This document shows, one piece after another, positions 23,975 through 35,529 of a DNA stretch of 64,000 bases. The notes under the pieces were generated by a model. The model did not search any database, was not told the DNA's origin, and worked only from the letters and a program-made list of their open reading frames with translations. The position numbers and the translations under genes are program-made. How positions within the stretch are numbered: position 1 is the first letter of the stretch; the number at the start of each line of letters is the position of its first letter. This DNA is from Galdieria partita (Eukaryota; Rhodophyta; Bangiophyceae; Galdieriales; Galdieriaceae): contig BQMJ01000034.1 of NCBI GenBank assembly GCA_025991245.1, positions 62,001 through 126,000 of the forward strand. The letters run 5' to 3'.

Positions 23975-25867
23975 ATGAAACGACATCGTAGTTTTAATGA
24001 CTTGGAACTGAATCCTAACAAGACATTTGGTTCCAAAGGAAACCAGTATTTTCCTACAGGACTTGCTATTGAGCACTTGAGTGTGCCTATGAGACATCAA
24101 GGAGGTAACTCTCAAGGCTTACGAAAACGAGCAGCTTCTATGGAAGAAAGTACCCAAAGAGATGACGAAGATGAAGCAAATAAATTAACTGCCAAGTCTA
24201 AGACCTCTTCGAACAAACTATTGGAGGCTATAGATTTGTTGGATGAAGAAAAGAAGCCGCATCGTGGTTCCAGACAATCGAAGATAACTACGAGTCGCTC
24301 TCCTACAAAAGATATGTTCTTTTTAGAAAGACATAGAACTTGTTCAGTAACTGGGGAGCCCCCTACACCTAAGAGAAAGCTTACTGCCTCACCTTTTCTT
24401 CGTACTTGCTGTTTATTGTTATCGGGTTGTCTCATTCTATTTATGACAGTTTTGGCAATATATCTAAGAAACTATATGGCTGCAGCACATTCCGTTTCTT
24501 TTGTTCTTGCTACTTGTTTGTTGTTCGGTCCAGTATCTTTTGGCGCTGTAATTATTGGTTTGCACGGTTGTTGTGCAGCCAATGTATCCATCTCTAAGAC
24601 TTCACCCAAAACTGTTCGCCTCACAGTTGCAATGTTTCTCGTGTTTCTCATGATCATTTATATTTTACCTTTTGATCGTCAAGAGTGGTATGAAAATACT
24701 GCCAAACGAGTATACAATCGATGGATGTATGGGAATAGTTCCGAGTTGAACAATGCAGTCATAGATCCTCAAGATTATTTCCTATCCAAGTTTTTGGAAA
24801 ATTACAAGTTTCGTATATTATCATATAATATTTTTATAAGGCCTCCTGGTGTTACTAGTAATGGAAATGATTACAAGGACGAAAGACTTGTTCGTTTTCT
24901 GTCGCATATGATGCATTATGATATTATATGTTTACAAGAGTTGTTTACCTTGGGAAGTGATCGATGGCAAGCCCTTACAAAAGCAGCGAGAATTTTTGGT
25001 TTCTATTATGAAGCACATTTACAGCGCAATCTATTCTCTTGGTTACCAAAAATTGTGGATGGAGGAGTAACCATTCTAAGCAAATTTCCTATTGTAGCTA
25101 CAGACTCGATATTCTTTAAGCGTTCCAGTTATTCAACTATCGATTGTATTGTTGCCAAAGGTGTGTTATATGCCAAAGTAGAGTTGCCCTTTATGGAACC
25201 TCGTTATCTTCATTTATTCTCCACACATCTGCAAGCTGGAGATGAACCTTTGGAAGAAATGATGCGCATTAAATTGAATCAATTGGAACAAGCGCGAGAG
25301 TTTATTTACTCCAAACTGAATTCCGAAATGAAAGAGTTGGTAGTGTTTTGTGGAGACCTGAATGTCAATGGACGAACTAGTGTTGTTGATGGAAGAGATA
25401 GCCAAGAATATTTCAAGATGATGCAATTACTATCAGCTTCTCCTTCATCTGAATATTCAAAGATACCTTTAAGTTGGAAAGATGTCATTAGAGATAGTTA
25501 TCAAGGTATGCATCCAGTAACTGTGGGTGATGCAGATGTAGATGAACATGGTCACTTATTACGTACTTGGGAACTTCAGTTGGCTTCCAAAGGGGATCGG
25601 GGTTGTCGTAAGAGATTGGATTATATTTTATTCGATCCACGAAATAGTGGATTGGATGTTCCTCATAAGAATAGTTCTAAAGTGGAGACTTTTTTTGTTT
25701 CCGAGTTGTATAGAAACAAGGAATCTTCGATACAAACCACTACCTTTGAAGGTCAGGAATTAGATGTGAAGAGACCAGATATGGATAGTAATAGACAACT
25801 TGCATTTGTTCAGCTTTCTGATCATTATGGTGTCTCTTCTTCCTTGGAATATATTCAGTCTTCATGA
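23975..25867 (+). CDS. Neutral sphingomyelinase-like membrane phosphodiesterase
   Basis: One exon of 630 residues. The first 135 residues are hydrophilic and Ser/Arg-rich. Three hydrophobic segments follow (around 148-168, 178-205 and 215-235), then an endonuclease/exonuclease/phosphatase domain: ILSYNIFIRP with the metal Asn, IICLQELF with the metal Glu, GVTILSKFPIV, FSTHLQAGDEP, CGDLNVNGR, RLDYILFDP and the terminal SDHYGVSSSL. This order matches Mg-dependent neutral sphingomyelinases, which release ceramide from sphingophospholipids. The membrane part precedes the catalytic domain here, as in nSMase2-like proteins. The real headgroup specificity (sphingomyelin, inositol-phosphoceramide or other) cannot be told from sequence. 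Confidence 0.85.
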   Translation: MKRHRSFNDLELNPNKTFGSKGNQYFPTGLAIEHLSVPMRHQGGNSQGLRKRAASMEESTQRDDEDEANKLTAKSKTSSNKLLEAIDLLDEEKKPHRGSRQSKITTSRSPTKDMFFLERHRTCSVTGEPPTPKRKLTASPFLRTCCLLLSGCLILFMTVLAIYLRNYMAAAHSVSFVLATCLLFGPVSFGAVIIGLHGCCAANVSISKTSPKTVRLTVAMFLVFLMIIYILPFDRQEWYENTAKRVYNRWMYGNSSELNNAVIDPQDYFLSKFLENYKFRILSYNIFIRPPGVTSNGNDYKDERLVRFLSHMMHYDIICLQELFTLGSDRWQALTKAARIFGFYYEAHLQRNLFSWLPKIVDGGVTILSKFPIVATDSIFFKRSSYSTIDCIVAKGVLYAKVELPFMEPRYLHLFSTHLQAGDEPLEEMMRIKLNQLEQAREFIYSKLNSEMKELVVFCGDLNVNGRTSVVDGRDSQEYFKMMQLLSASPSSEYSKIPLSWKDVIRDSYQGMHPVTVGDADVDEHGHLLRTWELQLASKGDRGCRKRLDYILFDPRNSGLDVPHKNSSKVETFFVSELYRNKESSIQTTTFEGQELDVKRPDMDSNRQLAFVQLSDHYGVSSSLEYIQSS

Positions 25868-25880
25868 ATCAACCCAGAGT

Positions 25881-27103
25881 CTACTTTATTTTTTGGCTGT
25901 AATAATATTTGGTTAATGAATAAAGTAGAACACCACCAATGGCAATGGCTGAACCTATTGCATTGGCACGAGTGATAGGATTCTTAAACACCCATAGTGA
26001 AGTGATTATAATAACTACACGCTTCATTGTATTTCCTACCGAATGAGTCACCGGATGAACGGAATCCAATGCATAGAAAGCGACTTCATTATACAAATAG
26101 AAGAACAATCCGGAAGTCAATAACCAAGTTATCAGTTGCATACTAGTTGTCTTGCCACTGGTAGCCAATATCCAACCTGGATACAATTTGGGACCTTCCC
26201 ATACAAATGCTACTGGCAATAGTAATATTGTCGATAAAATAGTTAATACTGCGAATAGATTAGCAGGACTCATATGTTTATAGGAGGTTTGATCATTCAT
26301 AGAGATTTTCGAAAATATATTTCGACCCGTAAATGCAAAATTGGAAAGCATGGCAGCAATGAAACCCGTCCAAGTAAAGGAAAGTTCAGTAACGGAAGCC
26401 ATTATGACGCCTCCAACGACCGGCAAAAGAGAAAGATAAACAGGAATAGGAAATACTGAACGTAAAATAACAGCCGAAGCCAAAACATTGACAAAGGGTT
26501 CAAGTGCTTTTACTACATGAGTAAAAGATATTGCAACAGCACCTAAAGAAACAACTGTAGATATGTGGCCGACAGTATGTGCTGCAGCGACGGGTAACAA
26601 TCTTTTGATATCATCCAATTGAATATATGGTGCCTTTCGAATATGAAACAACCATAATGGAACAACATACAATACACCCACTGCCAACTGAACCCAAGCA
26701 ACTGTCCAAGGAAAAGGATATGCGTTCAACAGTTTCTTATTGGAAATATTATAAATGATGTTGAAAGCATACCATAAGAAGAAGTAGGAAGCGACTTTCA
26801 ACTGCCTTTTCCAACTTGCAATATTTGGCAAGGGCTGTGAAGCGTTCTTCACATTCCCAGAGTCTTTGGTAGACTCATCAACAGAAGTGTTGGCCAAACA
26901 ATACAACAGTGGAAAACGTGTCTTAACTATCCTCTGTTGTTTGGTTATTCCATAACACTTATGGAGCGGACAACTCCAACGACTAGCATAGCGTTAAATA
27001 TTCTGTTGTGCTCTCATAAATATTCTATTTACCGCAAAGTATATTTGTTTCTGAATAAAAACTCAGTTGATGATCGACATATCCTATGACTGAATATAAA
27101 CAT
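25881..27103 (-). CDS. Plastid phosphate translocator (triose-phosphate type)
   Basis: Antiporter of the inner plastid envelope exchanging phosphorylated sugars for phosphate. The membrane part is in one exon, but its frame has no ATG. A 71-nt first exon at 27033-27103 (MFIFSHRICRSSTEFLFRN...) and a 50-nt intron (26983-27032) supply a start and a basic, Ser-rich, Phe-containing transit peptide. Family blocks are clear: YFFLWYAFNIIYNISNKKLL, AAHTVGHISTVVSLGAVAIS, FTHVVKALEPFVNV, FTGRNIFSKI, YLYNEVAFYALDSVHPVTHS and NTMKRVVIIITS with the Lys-Arg pair of the phosphate site. Ten or so helices are visible. TPT, GPT and PPT are close; the residues seen fit TPT/GPT better than PPT. Confidence 0.88.
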
Positions 27104-27354
27104 AAAATGATTAAAAGGATCCTTTAAAGGTTTTCGCCTAGTTGGGGTTTCATATAGAGAGACCATTCTGATCATATAGATGAGAGTAAGAAGGGGAGAT
27201 TGGGAAGGAGCTCAAGGAATCTAAAAGAGATTACATTGTTGATAAGAGGCAAATCGAGAATATCTCATAACAATGAAAACACAAGTCATAGCAGTCAAAA
27301 GAGATAGTCATATCCACAGAGTCCTAATCTCTCTCTTAAACTTCTTAAAAACAG

Positions 27355-29549
27355 TTATAGTTTACTGCGACTATTATGCTCTATCCAATCAAAAGCAATG
27401 GGACCTAATAGATGTGGTGGTATTCCAAAAGAGTCCACCAAAGGCAATGCTTGTTCTCGAAGTTGCATACAAAGTTCAACGACAACTCGATGTAACCTCT
27501 GTGCATCTTCAGGAGATAAACAATTGTAGCGTAAGAAACAAGATTGCTTATCAATCATATGTAGAAGAAATAGAGTCTGACATTGTTTCAAAATGTTTCC
27601 TACAGAATGGTCGGTTAGACTAGCTTGTTTGATCAAGTTTTCAGAAAGTTCCGCTAGCAGTAGTTCAGTATGTGCTCTACCAACTTCAGCCTACAACCAT
27701 CCAAAATATTCAACGATGGTCTCTAAACAATCAACTTCATGAATACTTACGGCCAAGTCTAAACATTCATTCCAGACTTCAAAGGAAGATTTGCCTTGTT
27801 TGCTGCGTTTTGAAATTTCCTTGGCTAAAGTGGCAACGAGTTTGGATTCCAATCGCTGAAGGACGAGACGCGAAAATGCAATAGAGCGAATGTCTTCTGG
27901 AAGTGGTCCAGTTAAGAAATTTTGATCATTCATATAAGATAACGGTCCAGTAAATTTTCCGGCTTTCATCTGTTTAAGAAAATCATTCAATACACTCTAT
28001 ACACAACGCAGTTATTAGGATGTCAACATAAATAAGATCAAAACCATACTCGGCTGACTTGTTGTAATAATACCAAATTATCACCTTCATAAGTTAACAA
28101 GACATCAAAGGAACTCTTTAAAACACCAATTCTATTTTCACTTTTATATCCTTGACCTCCACAAGCTTCTCTACACTCTTGTAAAGTATCTCTCATTTGC
28201 CATGTCATCAAAGACTTAAAACCTGAGCTCCAAATATGCAATTCCTTTAAATTTTCATTAGCCCGATTACGATAACGCGACTTTAAATGATTGGCACATA
28301 GAGTCATTATACAACTATTTGGAGAGTGATTATCCATTGACATTCGTTCACATAAGACTTACGTAGCAGCCAATGGTGGCATTAGCCTCATTTGATGACT
28401 TTGATAGTTCATGATTGGTATCTCCACTCCTTCTGTTGGTCCTATCATCAAGTCATTGTGAATATGGATACATAAATAGAAAACATGGTTCTTACCAAAA
28501 GCTCTTCGAGAGAGGCCATATCTTATAGCAATAGATAAACCAACCATTGACTGATTCATAGCTGAACGGGAAATACTAACTCGACCTCCAGTCAAGGCAC
28601 CCAACTGTGCTGCAAACCGTTCGTCTGCAGTCTTATAAACTGAAGAATAAGTGCCATCCGAAGAGACTTGATTGAATCTAGCTAACATATGTTCTCGGGG
28701 TATACGAACATGATCAAACCATATGCGTCCATTGTCCACTCCATTCAAACCCATTTTATGACCACAATCTGCTAATGTAACGCCATTCACTATTCTTCCG
28801 TCATCTTCACGAATTCGAACAACAAATGGATGAATTCCATAATAAGTTCCATTCAAGGATAATTGTGCAAATACTGTTGCCCAACGAGCATTGGTTGAAG
28901 CTCCTCCTATCCAGTACTTTTGTGCAGTTTCACAAGGTGTATGAATGATAAACTCTTGTCTGGACTTGTCATAAGTTGCCTGAGTCTCAATACCTCTTAC
29001 GTTGGAGCCATGTCCCAACTCTGTCAAAGCAAAGCAGCCATGCATGGAACAATCTTCTACCTTTGGAAGCCATTTTCGCTTTTGATCGTCGGTTCCCAGA
29101 AAGGCAATCGTTGAACCAAATAGACCATAATGCACAGTCATAGCAACACTTAAAGAGTGATCATACATTTCCACACATTCAAAAAAGGCGTCAAATCGGG
29201 CCTATATGATAAACTAAGTGTCAATGTAAAAAGAGTCTATCGAAGCAAAAATTACTCTATCCTTAGGTTGTCCAGAAGTTAGAGTTCCTTTCAACAATCC
29301 CAACTCGTTCAATCGAGACCACCGTTTCCTCAACAAATTCCTTTCTTCTTCCATAGTTATCCCATAGCGAAGTTGGAATAAAGGCTCTTTGAAAACTTCA
29401 AACAATCTTTCTCTCAAGTCCCAGTCGTGGTCCACAAAGAAAGAATAAAGTTTTTTAGGTTCAAAGTTTGGACTAGGAGAGGCTCTTTCTGGTGGAATAT
29501 ACTCCACACAAGGAACAACTGCAACCATAGAAGTATCACTACACTTCAT
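27355..29549 (-). CDS. ACX: Peroxisomal acyl-CoA oxidase
   Basis: FAD enzyme that carries out the first step of peroxisomal fatty-acid beta-oxidation and makes H2O2. At least five exons are seen. Conserved blocks are FALTELGHGSNVRGIETQAT (flavin and substrate site), KYWIGGASTNARWATVFAQL, GVTLADCGHKMGLNGVDNGR, FDHVRIPREHMLARF, LGALTGGRVSISR, QECREACGGQGYKSENRIG and YEGDNLVLLQQVSR. The protein ends SRSKL, a canonical type-1 peroxisomal targeting signal. The start is the first in-frame ATG (MKCSDTSM); an acceptor-like CTCAG just upstream leaves room for another 5' exon. The total length is close to that of ACX proteins. Chain-length preference cannot be judged. Confidence 0.93.
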
Positions 29550-29761
29550 TCCACAAACTTTTCCTGAGGCACACACAACTCTTCCTCAGATGGATTTTGT
29601 TTCTGCATTTCAAAGCGACAAATTGATTTCTTCAACTCATCATTTCCTTTGTCCATTAGACATTGCATAAGAAAAGCTGCTTCAATGAAACTTTTATTTT
29701 CTTCTTGAAAATATTTCCATTTGTTCTCTGTGTGTGTTGCTATCATACACAACAACAACAT
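29546..29761 (-). CDS. Possible small ORF upstream of acyl-CoA oxidase
   Basis: From the ATG at 29761 a frame of 71 codons (MLLLCMIATHTENKWKYF...) runs to a stop overlapping the acyl-CoA oxidase start by a few bases. It begins only 33 bases after the stop of the Trf4-like gene. The first ten residues are hydrophobic and the rest charged. I recognise no family. It could be a true small protein, an upstream ORF or part of an unrecognised 5' exon of the oxidase. Confidence 0.2.
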   Translation of the reverse strand: MLLLCMIATHTENKWKYFQEENKSFIEAAFLMQCLMDKGNDELKKSICRFEMQKQNPSEEELCVPQEKFVE

Positions 29762-29794
29762 TGTCACCAAAGCTATAATGTTATTTGTAATTCT

Positions 29795-31054
29795 TTATAG
29801 GGAATTTCCACTACGTCGTCTCTTGCGGGAGACCTTCAAGTTTCCTTCATTCAACTTGGTCATCTTCCTTCTAGTTGCTAAAAACTCATCCTGTTGAATA
29901 ATAAGACTCAGTGGAGTACACTTCATACTTTTATCCCATCTAAAGAGACATTCATAGCCTTGTGAAAATGCAGTGCGTACTCTCGAAACTGCAAAACTAT
30001 TCCGTCCCAATTCATTTTCTTCATCTCGAGGATCTTCCAACGAAAGCAAGTTGGGACGTTTTATCTCAAAAGGAAAGCGTTCCACCTTTTCGTAATAATA
30101 ACCTCCATTCTTCACCGAAATACCTGTCTTCATATAGTTGAAAAGTTTTCCGTAAAGTTGAAAATATGATAAAAGCAAAGAACCAAGATTAGAAATAAAT
30201 CCTTTCCTTTTCATATTAGGAAAGTTCATAGGAATCATCTGCAAATGCGATATGATAGAGAGTAATAATAAATAAGAACCAATTCCTCCTTCATGAACTT
30301 CATTCAAAGCTCGTTGATAAAGAAAACATTTGATTGTCATCATAAGAGGACGCAAACATGGATAACTTTTCAGATATTTTTGAATGTATTTGACATTTTC
30401 TATTCCGTTGGTTCTTCCAAAAGAGATATCACACTGAATGCCTGTTTCTCTATCGGTTACTTTAATGATAGGAACTCGAGCCTTATCAATAGCCATAACT
30501 CGCCGCATTTTGTCGGTATGGCGTCTCAAAGTATCTGCCAATAAATGCAACTCTCGTTTACTTCCATTTTCTGGAGAACCCAATATACACAAATCAATAT
30601 CACTAGTAGGAAGATAAAGGTTTGTTGCAAAAGAACCAAAAACTTGGACAGTTGACTTTGGCCATATTTGTTGTATGATCTCAGTAACTCTTTCTATTAA
30701 TTGTTTTCGTTGCTTTGTTTCCTCTCGGGTACTCGAAACGAAGCTTTCCAATTCTAATATTTCATAATGGAGAGCTATTATTGGATGTTCTGCACTCTTA
30801 ATCCGTTCTTTCGTTTCTTTGTTCATTACCCAACAAGGAAAAACAAAGGAGTCATCTTTGTCCAAGTCGCTTTCTACCTGGGACGTAGTTTCCGAGACGG
30901 AATAGTCTGTTGTCAGGTCCAACGGAATAAAGTCATCCAAGTGATTATGGACGATTTCTTTGGATTCTTTCTTTCTATATTGACTCAGAAGTGTTCGAAT
31001 GTTTTGGGCTCCGACGGTTGGTTGAGTTTCTTGTCCTATTATCCAAGCGTCCAT
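29795..31054 (-). CDS. Trf4/PAPD5-type non-canonical poly(A) polymerase
   Basis: Nuclear nucleotidyltransferase that adds short oligo(A) tails to mark RNAs for the exosome (TRAMP complex) or to trim and stabilise small RNAs. It is a single exon of 419 residues. The catalytic motif is VQVFGSFATNLYLPTSDIDL with the GS pair and the first two aspartates, and the third Asp is in IQCDISFG. The central domain follows with LRPLMMTIKCFLYQRALNEV, GGIGSYLLLLSIISHLQ and the type-2 recognition region around RNSFAVSRVRTAFSQGYECL. The C-terminus is basic (SRKRRRSG), suggesting nuclear localisation. TUTase activity is also possible in this family. Confidence 0.9.
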   Translation of the reverse strand: MDAWIIGQETQPTVGAQNIRTLLSQYRKKESKEIVHNHLDDFIPLDLTTDYSVSETTSQVESDLDKDDSFVFPCWVMNKETKERIKSAEHPIIALHYEILELESFVSSTREETKQRKQLIERVTEIIQQIWPKSTVQVFGSFATNLYLPTSDIDLCILGSPENGSKRELHLLADTLRRHTDKMRRVMAIDKARVPIIKVTDRETGIQCDISFGRTNGIENVKYIQKYLKSYPCLRPLMMTIKCFLYQRALNEVHEGGIGSYLLLLSIISHLQMIPMNFPNMKRKGFISNLGSLLLSYFQLYGKLFNYMKTGISVKNGGYYYEKVERFPFEIKRPNLLSLEDPRDEENELGRNSFAVSRVRTAFSQGYECLFRWDKSMKCTPLSLIIQQDEFLATRRKMTKLNEGNLKVSRKRRRSGNSL

Positions 31055-31143
31055 AGTTACACATCACCCAAATACACGGGTCTCAATATTCTATTGTTGT
31101 GTTTTCTTATATCAACTATTTTGTTGTATTTATTATGAACAAC

Positions 31144-32272
31144 TTATTCAAATACGAATTCTGGATCTTTCCACCAACCTAACAATACCCAACGACCAAG
31201 AAGACCCACATAAATGTAAACATAATCAGCAAAGTCTCGAACATGAATCACCGTACAAATACCGACATTCCATACAGTCCAATCCTTTTGGCTTGTCAGA
31301 TGCCCATCCAATGATAATATAACTTACTTGCAAATTGAATAAATAAGGTGCTATTCTAACCCGAAGTTTATCTATTTTAGCTTCCTTGTGTCTTGCTAAA
31401 ATAGGTGCTTGGGTCTTTATCCATTGAAGGAAACTAGCTTCACTAGGATTGGTGGCAAATAATAACAATCCAATCAAAGCAACGATTCCAGTAGAAGAGG
31501 GATGATGAACCATCAACCAAATCAGACCAATTCCAACCAATTGAGCCAAACTCCAACCCACCATTTTCAATACACGACCAGGTATAAGTCCTATTCCTGT
31601 CTCATGAGGTGGTGCTGAACCTGCTCCGTGTCTGGCAGCAGCATTCAATAAAGCACTGCTATGAGGTCCATAAGATACCTTTTCACCCGTATCTGTTCTT
31701 TTGGGTTCCACATCGGAAGCTATAGTGGCAGCTAAACCAATAGAACTCGTCAATAGAACACTTTGAACACCAACATTGGACTTGTTTCTCCAAGCTTTCT
31801 TCCACGAAAACCACTTCCAAGACAATTTCTTCCAGACAAGTTTCCAAAAACGTGAATAGTTATTCTTGTCTCCACTCTGACAGTATAATACAAAAGAATG
31901 GCCAAGGCTTGCTGTTATCCCTTTACTGAACGCTGCCTTTTCACTGCTTGGTTCACTATTTCCAAAGACAAAAGAATCAAATAACGATAAAGTATTATTA
32001 TTCCTAGACAACAATGATGATTCTTGACAGAGATAATTTCTATTCTTTTCCATCAGTGTGGACAAGTTTGTGCCCAGTGAACTACAGAGTTGCGTCGTCG
32101 AAACAATATCTCTTATACTTGTTGAGCACTTCCATTCCCCATCACAAACCAATTGTGCTATTCTATTTTGGTTTTCTGCAACCAATCCATTTGTAGCTTT
32201 ACATAACTGTATGAATACTTGGTGAGTCGTTGACTTATTCCATAGGAATCTTCCAGTTACCCATAAAGCCAT
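31144..32272 (-). CDS. Unknown multi-pass membrane protein, possibly organellar
   Basis: I do not recognise the family. Exon 1 runs from the ATG at 32272 (MALWVTGRFLWNK) to a GTAAGT donor near 31330. A short intron of about 43 nt leads to a last exon beginning DWTVWNVGIC and ending EFVFE. The product is about 360 residues. The N-terminus has Arg, Lys and Ser without acidic residues for some 20 residues, compatible with a mitochondrial presequence. The middle is hydrophilic, then a hydrophobic pair (LKMVGWSLAQLVGIGLIWLM and GIVALIGLLLF) and a C-terminal hydrophobic region (YVYIYVGLLGRWVLLGWW) suggest two to four membrane segments. The stretch HSSALLNAAARHGAGSAPPH looks conserved in character. 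The gene starts 31 bases after the OST48 stop on the same strand. Confidence 0.7.
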
Positions 32273-32302
32273 GAATCTTTTCTCACACACAGTCGATGTA
32301 TT

Positions 32303-33728
32303 TTATGGATTTGGGATACAAAACATTCCTTTTCCATGTAGAAATACAAAACCAAAACTAAAAACACCCAACAACATACTCAACGCTGCAGCATAATATG
32401 GATATGCTTGTAATATAAATCTTTCATATTCATCATGTCTAAAAGGTCTTACAGATACTACTTGAGATGCTTGAATAGGTGAATATCCTCGACGATAATA
32501 TCCAATGGAAAACTTGTACACTCCAATTCTATCCGGAATTCTAAAACGAGTATAATAAGAGCCTTTTGTTTCATCCACACAAACCAAAGTCTTCCGAATA
32601 TAAGGATCCAACATAATAAACTCCAATTGCACATCGTTTCCTAGAAATGGCTTCCAACCATGTTCTGTTCCATTCCATTCTTCGATATCTACTAAAAACT
32701 CAATTTCATCCCTTACTCGATACATATCATTGGAGTGATTCGTAATGGAGTCACCAACTTTGTGATGTCTCCAGTTTTGTGTACGGAGCATTCCTCGTTC
32801 ACCCAAAGTCCAACTCACTATCTGAGAACAAAAATGCTTATTTCCTAGAAAAGTCGTTTGTAAAGAATTGGAACAAATATCTGTTGAGCCTGATAGTAAG
32901 ACTCGAGCTCCATTTCTTGACTGTAACGCTGCCATCATGACAGTTTCTTCACCACTCACTATAGGCAACTCAGTTACTCGAGTATTTGGAAAATATGAAT
33001 AGGCAGAAGATGAACCCCATAAGATTGGAAATATCAATTCTCTATTTCGAAATATTCCCATACCAATTCCTTGATAAATAATTGGTTTGTTTTCTGAATC
33101 AACATAAACTACTGAAGAATGGGTAATTCCAGTAGCCAATACTGCAGAATGTTTGCCACCAAAGTAAGAATCGCAATCACTAGAATAGTGAAGATGATCC
33201 AATACAAGTGATTGAGGTTCATCCAACTCACAACCAAAACTCTCAAACAACTATCAATATCCATCCCTTTAAACAATCACTATCATACACATAACAAAAC
33301 AATCTTACCTTCGAAGTTGGCTCTTCATAACCCGTATTTGCAAAAAATATAACGTTTCCTCCAGCTTCTACAAAATCTAATACATCTGTTCGTTCAAGGC
33401 CTCTAGTCATAATACCAAAAGTCTTGGGACATAATAAAAAGAGATGAGAAAAGAGATATTCTCCATCTTCTGAAGTTAAAGACAAATTGGAATCCTGAGC
33501 TGTTTTCACAGTAAGTTGATAACCCTTTTCTATTCAAAACAACCCAAATCAGTCATATGATACAAAACACTCTATAACCCAACCTTCCAAAGTAGTAAAC
33601 AAAACAGAATGACTTTGGTACAAGTGTTTGTCATCTACTACCACTAAAACTTTTGGATCCATAAAAGATATACTATCAACGGCAATAAAACAAAGTAATA
33701 AAAGGGTCAAAATGAAACAACGAGCCAT
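32303..33728 (-). CDS. DDOST: OST48/WBP1, oligosaccharyltransferase 48-kDa subunit
   Basis: ER membrane subunit of the oligosaccharyltransferase that transfers the lipid-linked glycan to Asn residues. Exon 1 encodes a cleavable signal peptide (MARCFILTLLLLCFIAVDS) and KVLVVVDDKHL. It is joined through two short introns to an exon with GYQLTVKTAQ and LFLLCPKTFGIM, and to the long last exon at 32303-33250. The C-terminal region shows LPIVSGEETVMMAALQSRNG, ICSNSLQTTFLGNK, GWKPFLGNDVQLEFIMLDPY and FRIPDRIGVYKFSIGYYRRG, all in the order known for WBP1, then one transmembrane helix (AALSMLLGVFSFGFVFL) and a short tail. The usual double-lysine ER retrieval signal is not present. Confidence 0.93.
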
Positions 33729-33886
33729 CATGAATAGTTATTTCCAATCCCTCTCTACACACAACTTGTCGTCAAATGTATCATCCATAAAACAACTTAA
33801 AACTTAATAAAGACATGTCAAATATTTTGTCAGTTGTATAAAAAAGAAGATTCAACTATGAATCTCTTAACAAGTCATTGTAGAAA

Positions 33887-35477
33887 ATGGTTGCTATTCC
33901 TAACAGAATTGGAGTTGTGATGTCCAGCTGTTCTCGTTCGTGGTTATTACAAGCTTTGAACAGTCTACCACTCAAGGGAGCTATTCAAGATGACATTCTT
34001 ATGGAATCACAACTGGACTATGTAAATGAGTTGTCTCAATCGACTAGTATGGATTCAGTATCTTGTCGTGTTCCTCAGGTACGCTTTGTAAGTTTGAAAG
34101 GACAAGAAAATAGGACTCTACAAAATTGGGCTCAAATAGAGTCGTGCAAACCGAAACAGTATTTTGAACCTGAAACTATTGAAGATATTGGAAAAATAAT
34201 ACAACTATGCCGCAGAAATAATTGGAAACTGAGAGTATTTGGAACAGGTAATCAAAAGTACGATATTTTAGTAGTAATATTGAGGCATTCCCTCTTTAGG
34301 ACATTCTCCTAATAACATAGCTATGACAGACGACTGTATTATCAATCTTCGAAGATTGAATAGAATCGAAAATATTGACAAGGAACAAAAGACAGTCACT
34401 GCTCAAGCTGGCACAACTATCAAGCAACTGAATCAAGAACTTGCCAAACATCAATTAGGACTATCAAGTTTAGGTTCCATAAGTGAACAAACTATTGCTG
34501 GTGCTATTTCTACAGGTACACATGGTACCGGTATTACCTTTTCTATACTTGGTGCAAATATTGTTCAACTTGAATTATTGACTGCGACTGGAGAAAGATT
34601 GGAATGTTCCGAAACAGAACAGCCCGAAATCTTCAAAGCAGCTGTATGTGGACTAGGCTGTTTGGGAGTTATTGTCAGAGTAAAGATCCAATGTGAGAAA
34701 GCTTTTCGTTTGTATGCTATTCAAGAGCCTTTATCTTTGGACAAAGTTTTGGATAATTTGGACGATTGGGTAAAGAGTGCAGAACATTGGCGCTTTTGGT
34801 GGTTTCCTCATACGGATAAGTGTGTTGTGTGGACAGCCAATCGAACAGAAAGGCCTTCAACTCCTCAACCTTCCTTCATATCTGCTTGGTTCAAAGAACG
34901 ATTGTTAGGCTATCACTCCTTAGAAGCCATGTTATATTTAGCTACTTTTGCACCTTCGTTGATTCCTATTATTAATAGATTGTATTTTCGTTTGTTATTT
35001 GATGAGAAAAAGGAGAAAGTAGATCAAAGTGACAAAGTGTTCAATTTTGATTGTTTGTTTCGACAGTATGTGGATGAATGGGCTATTCCTCGTAGACATA
35101 CTGTAGAAGCAATGAAAAGACTGCGCAATCTGATTGAAACTTCAGGACTATATGTTCATTTTCCAATCGAAGTTCGTTTTACTGGTGCTGACGATATTTG
35201 GTTGAGTCCATCTTATGGAAGAGAATCAGGTTGGATAGGAATTATTATGTATCGACCTTATTCGAAAGATGTGTCTTTTAAATATTATTTTGAACAATTT
35301 GAACAAATTATGCAAAGTTTAGATGGAAGACCACATTGGGCTAAGCCACATAGCTGTCATTCGAGTCAACTTTCCAAAATGTATCCACGTTTCTCAGAAT
35401 TCAAACAAATTCGTGAAAAGTTGGATCCTGAACATATCTTTAGTAACTCATATATCGATAGGATTTTGGATGGATAA
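33887..35477 (+). CDS. Aldonolactone oxidase (gulonolactone/arabinonolactone type)
   Basis: VAO-family flavoenzyme making ascorbate or a related lactone product in the last oxidation step. Exons 33887-34247 and 34300-35477 are joined over a 52-nt intron that falls inside the FAD motif, giving VFGTGHSPNN. The His in GHSPN is the residue that carries covalent FAD in L-gulonolactone and D-arabinonolactone oxidases; plant GLDH lacks it. Other blocks are SLGSISEQTIAGAISTGTHG, AVCGLGCLGVIVRVKIQCE, HWRFWWFPHTD and the C-terminal GRPHWAKPHSC. The protein ends RILDG with no evident peroxisomal signal. Whether the electron acceptor is O2 or another carrier, and which lactone is used, are open. Confidence 0.88.
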
Positions 35478-35529
35478 CCATCAGACAGTTCATATCTTTC
35501 ACAGTAAAGAAATTTATTCTTGAAAAGTA

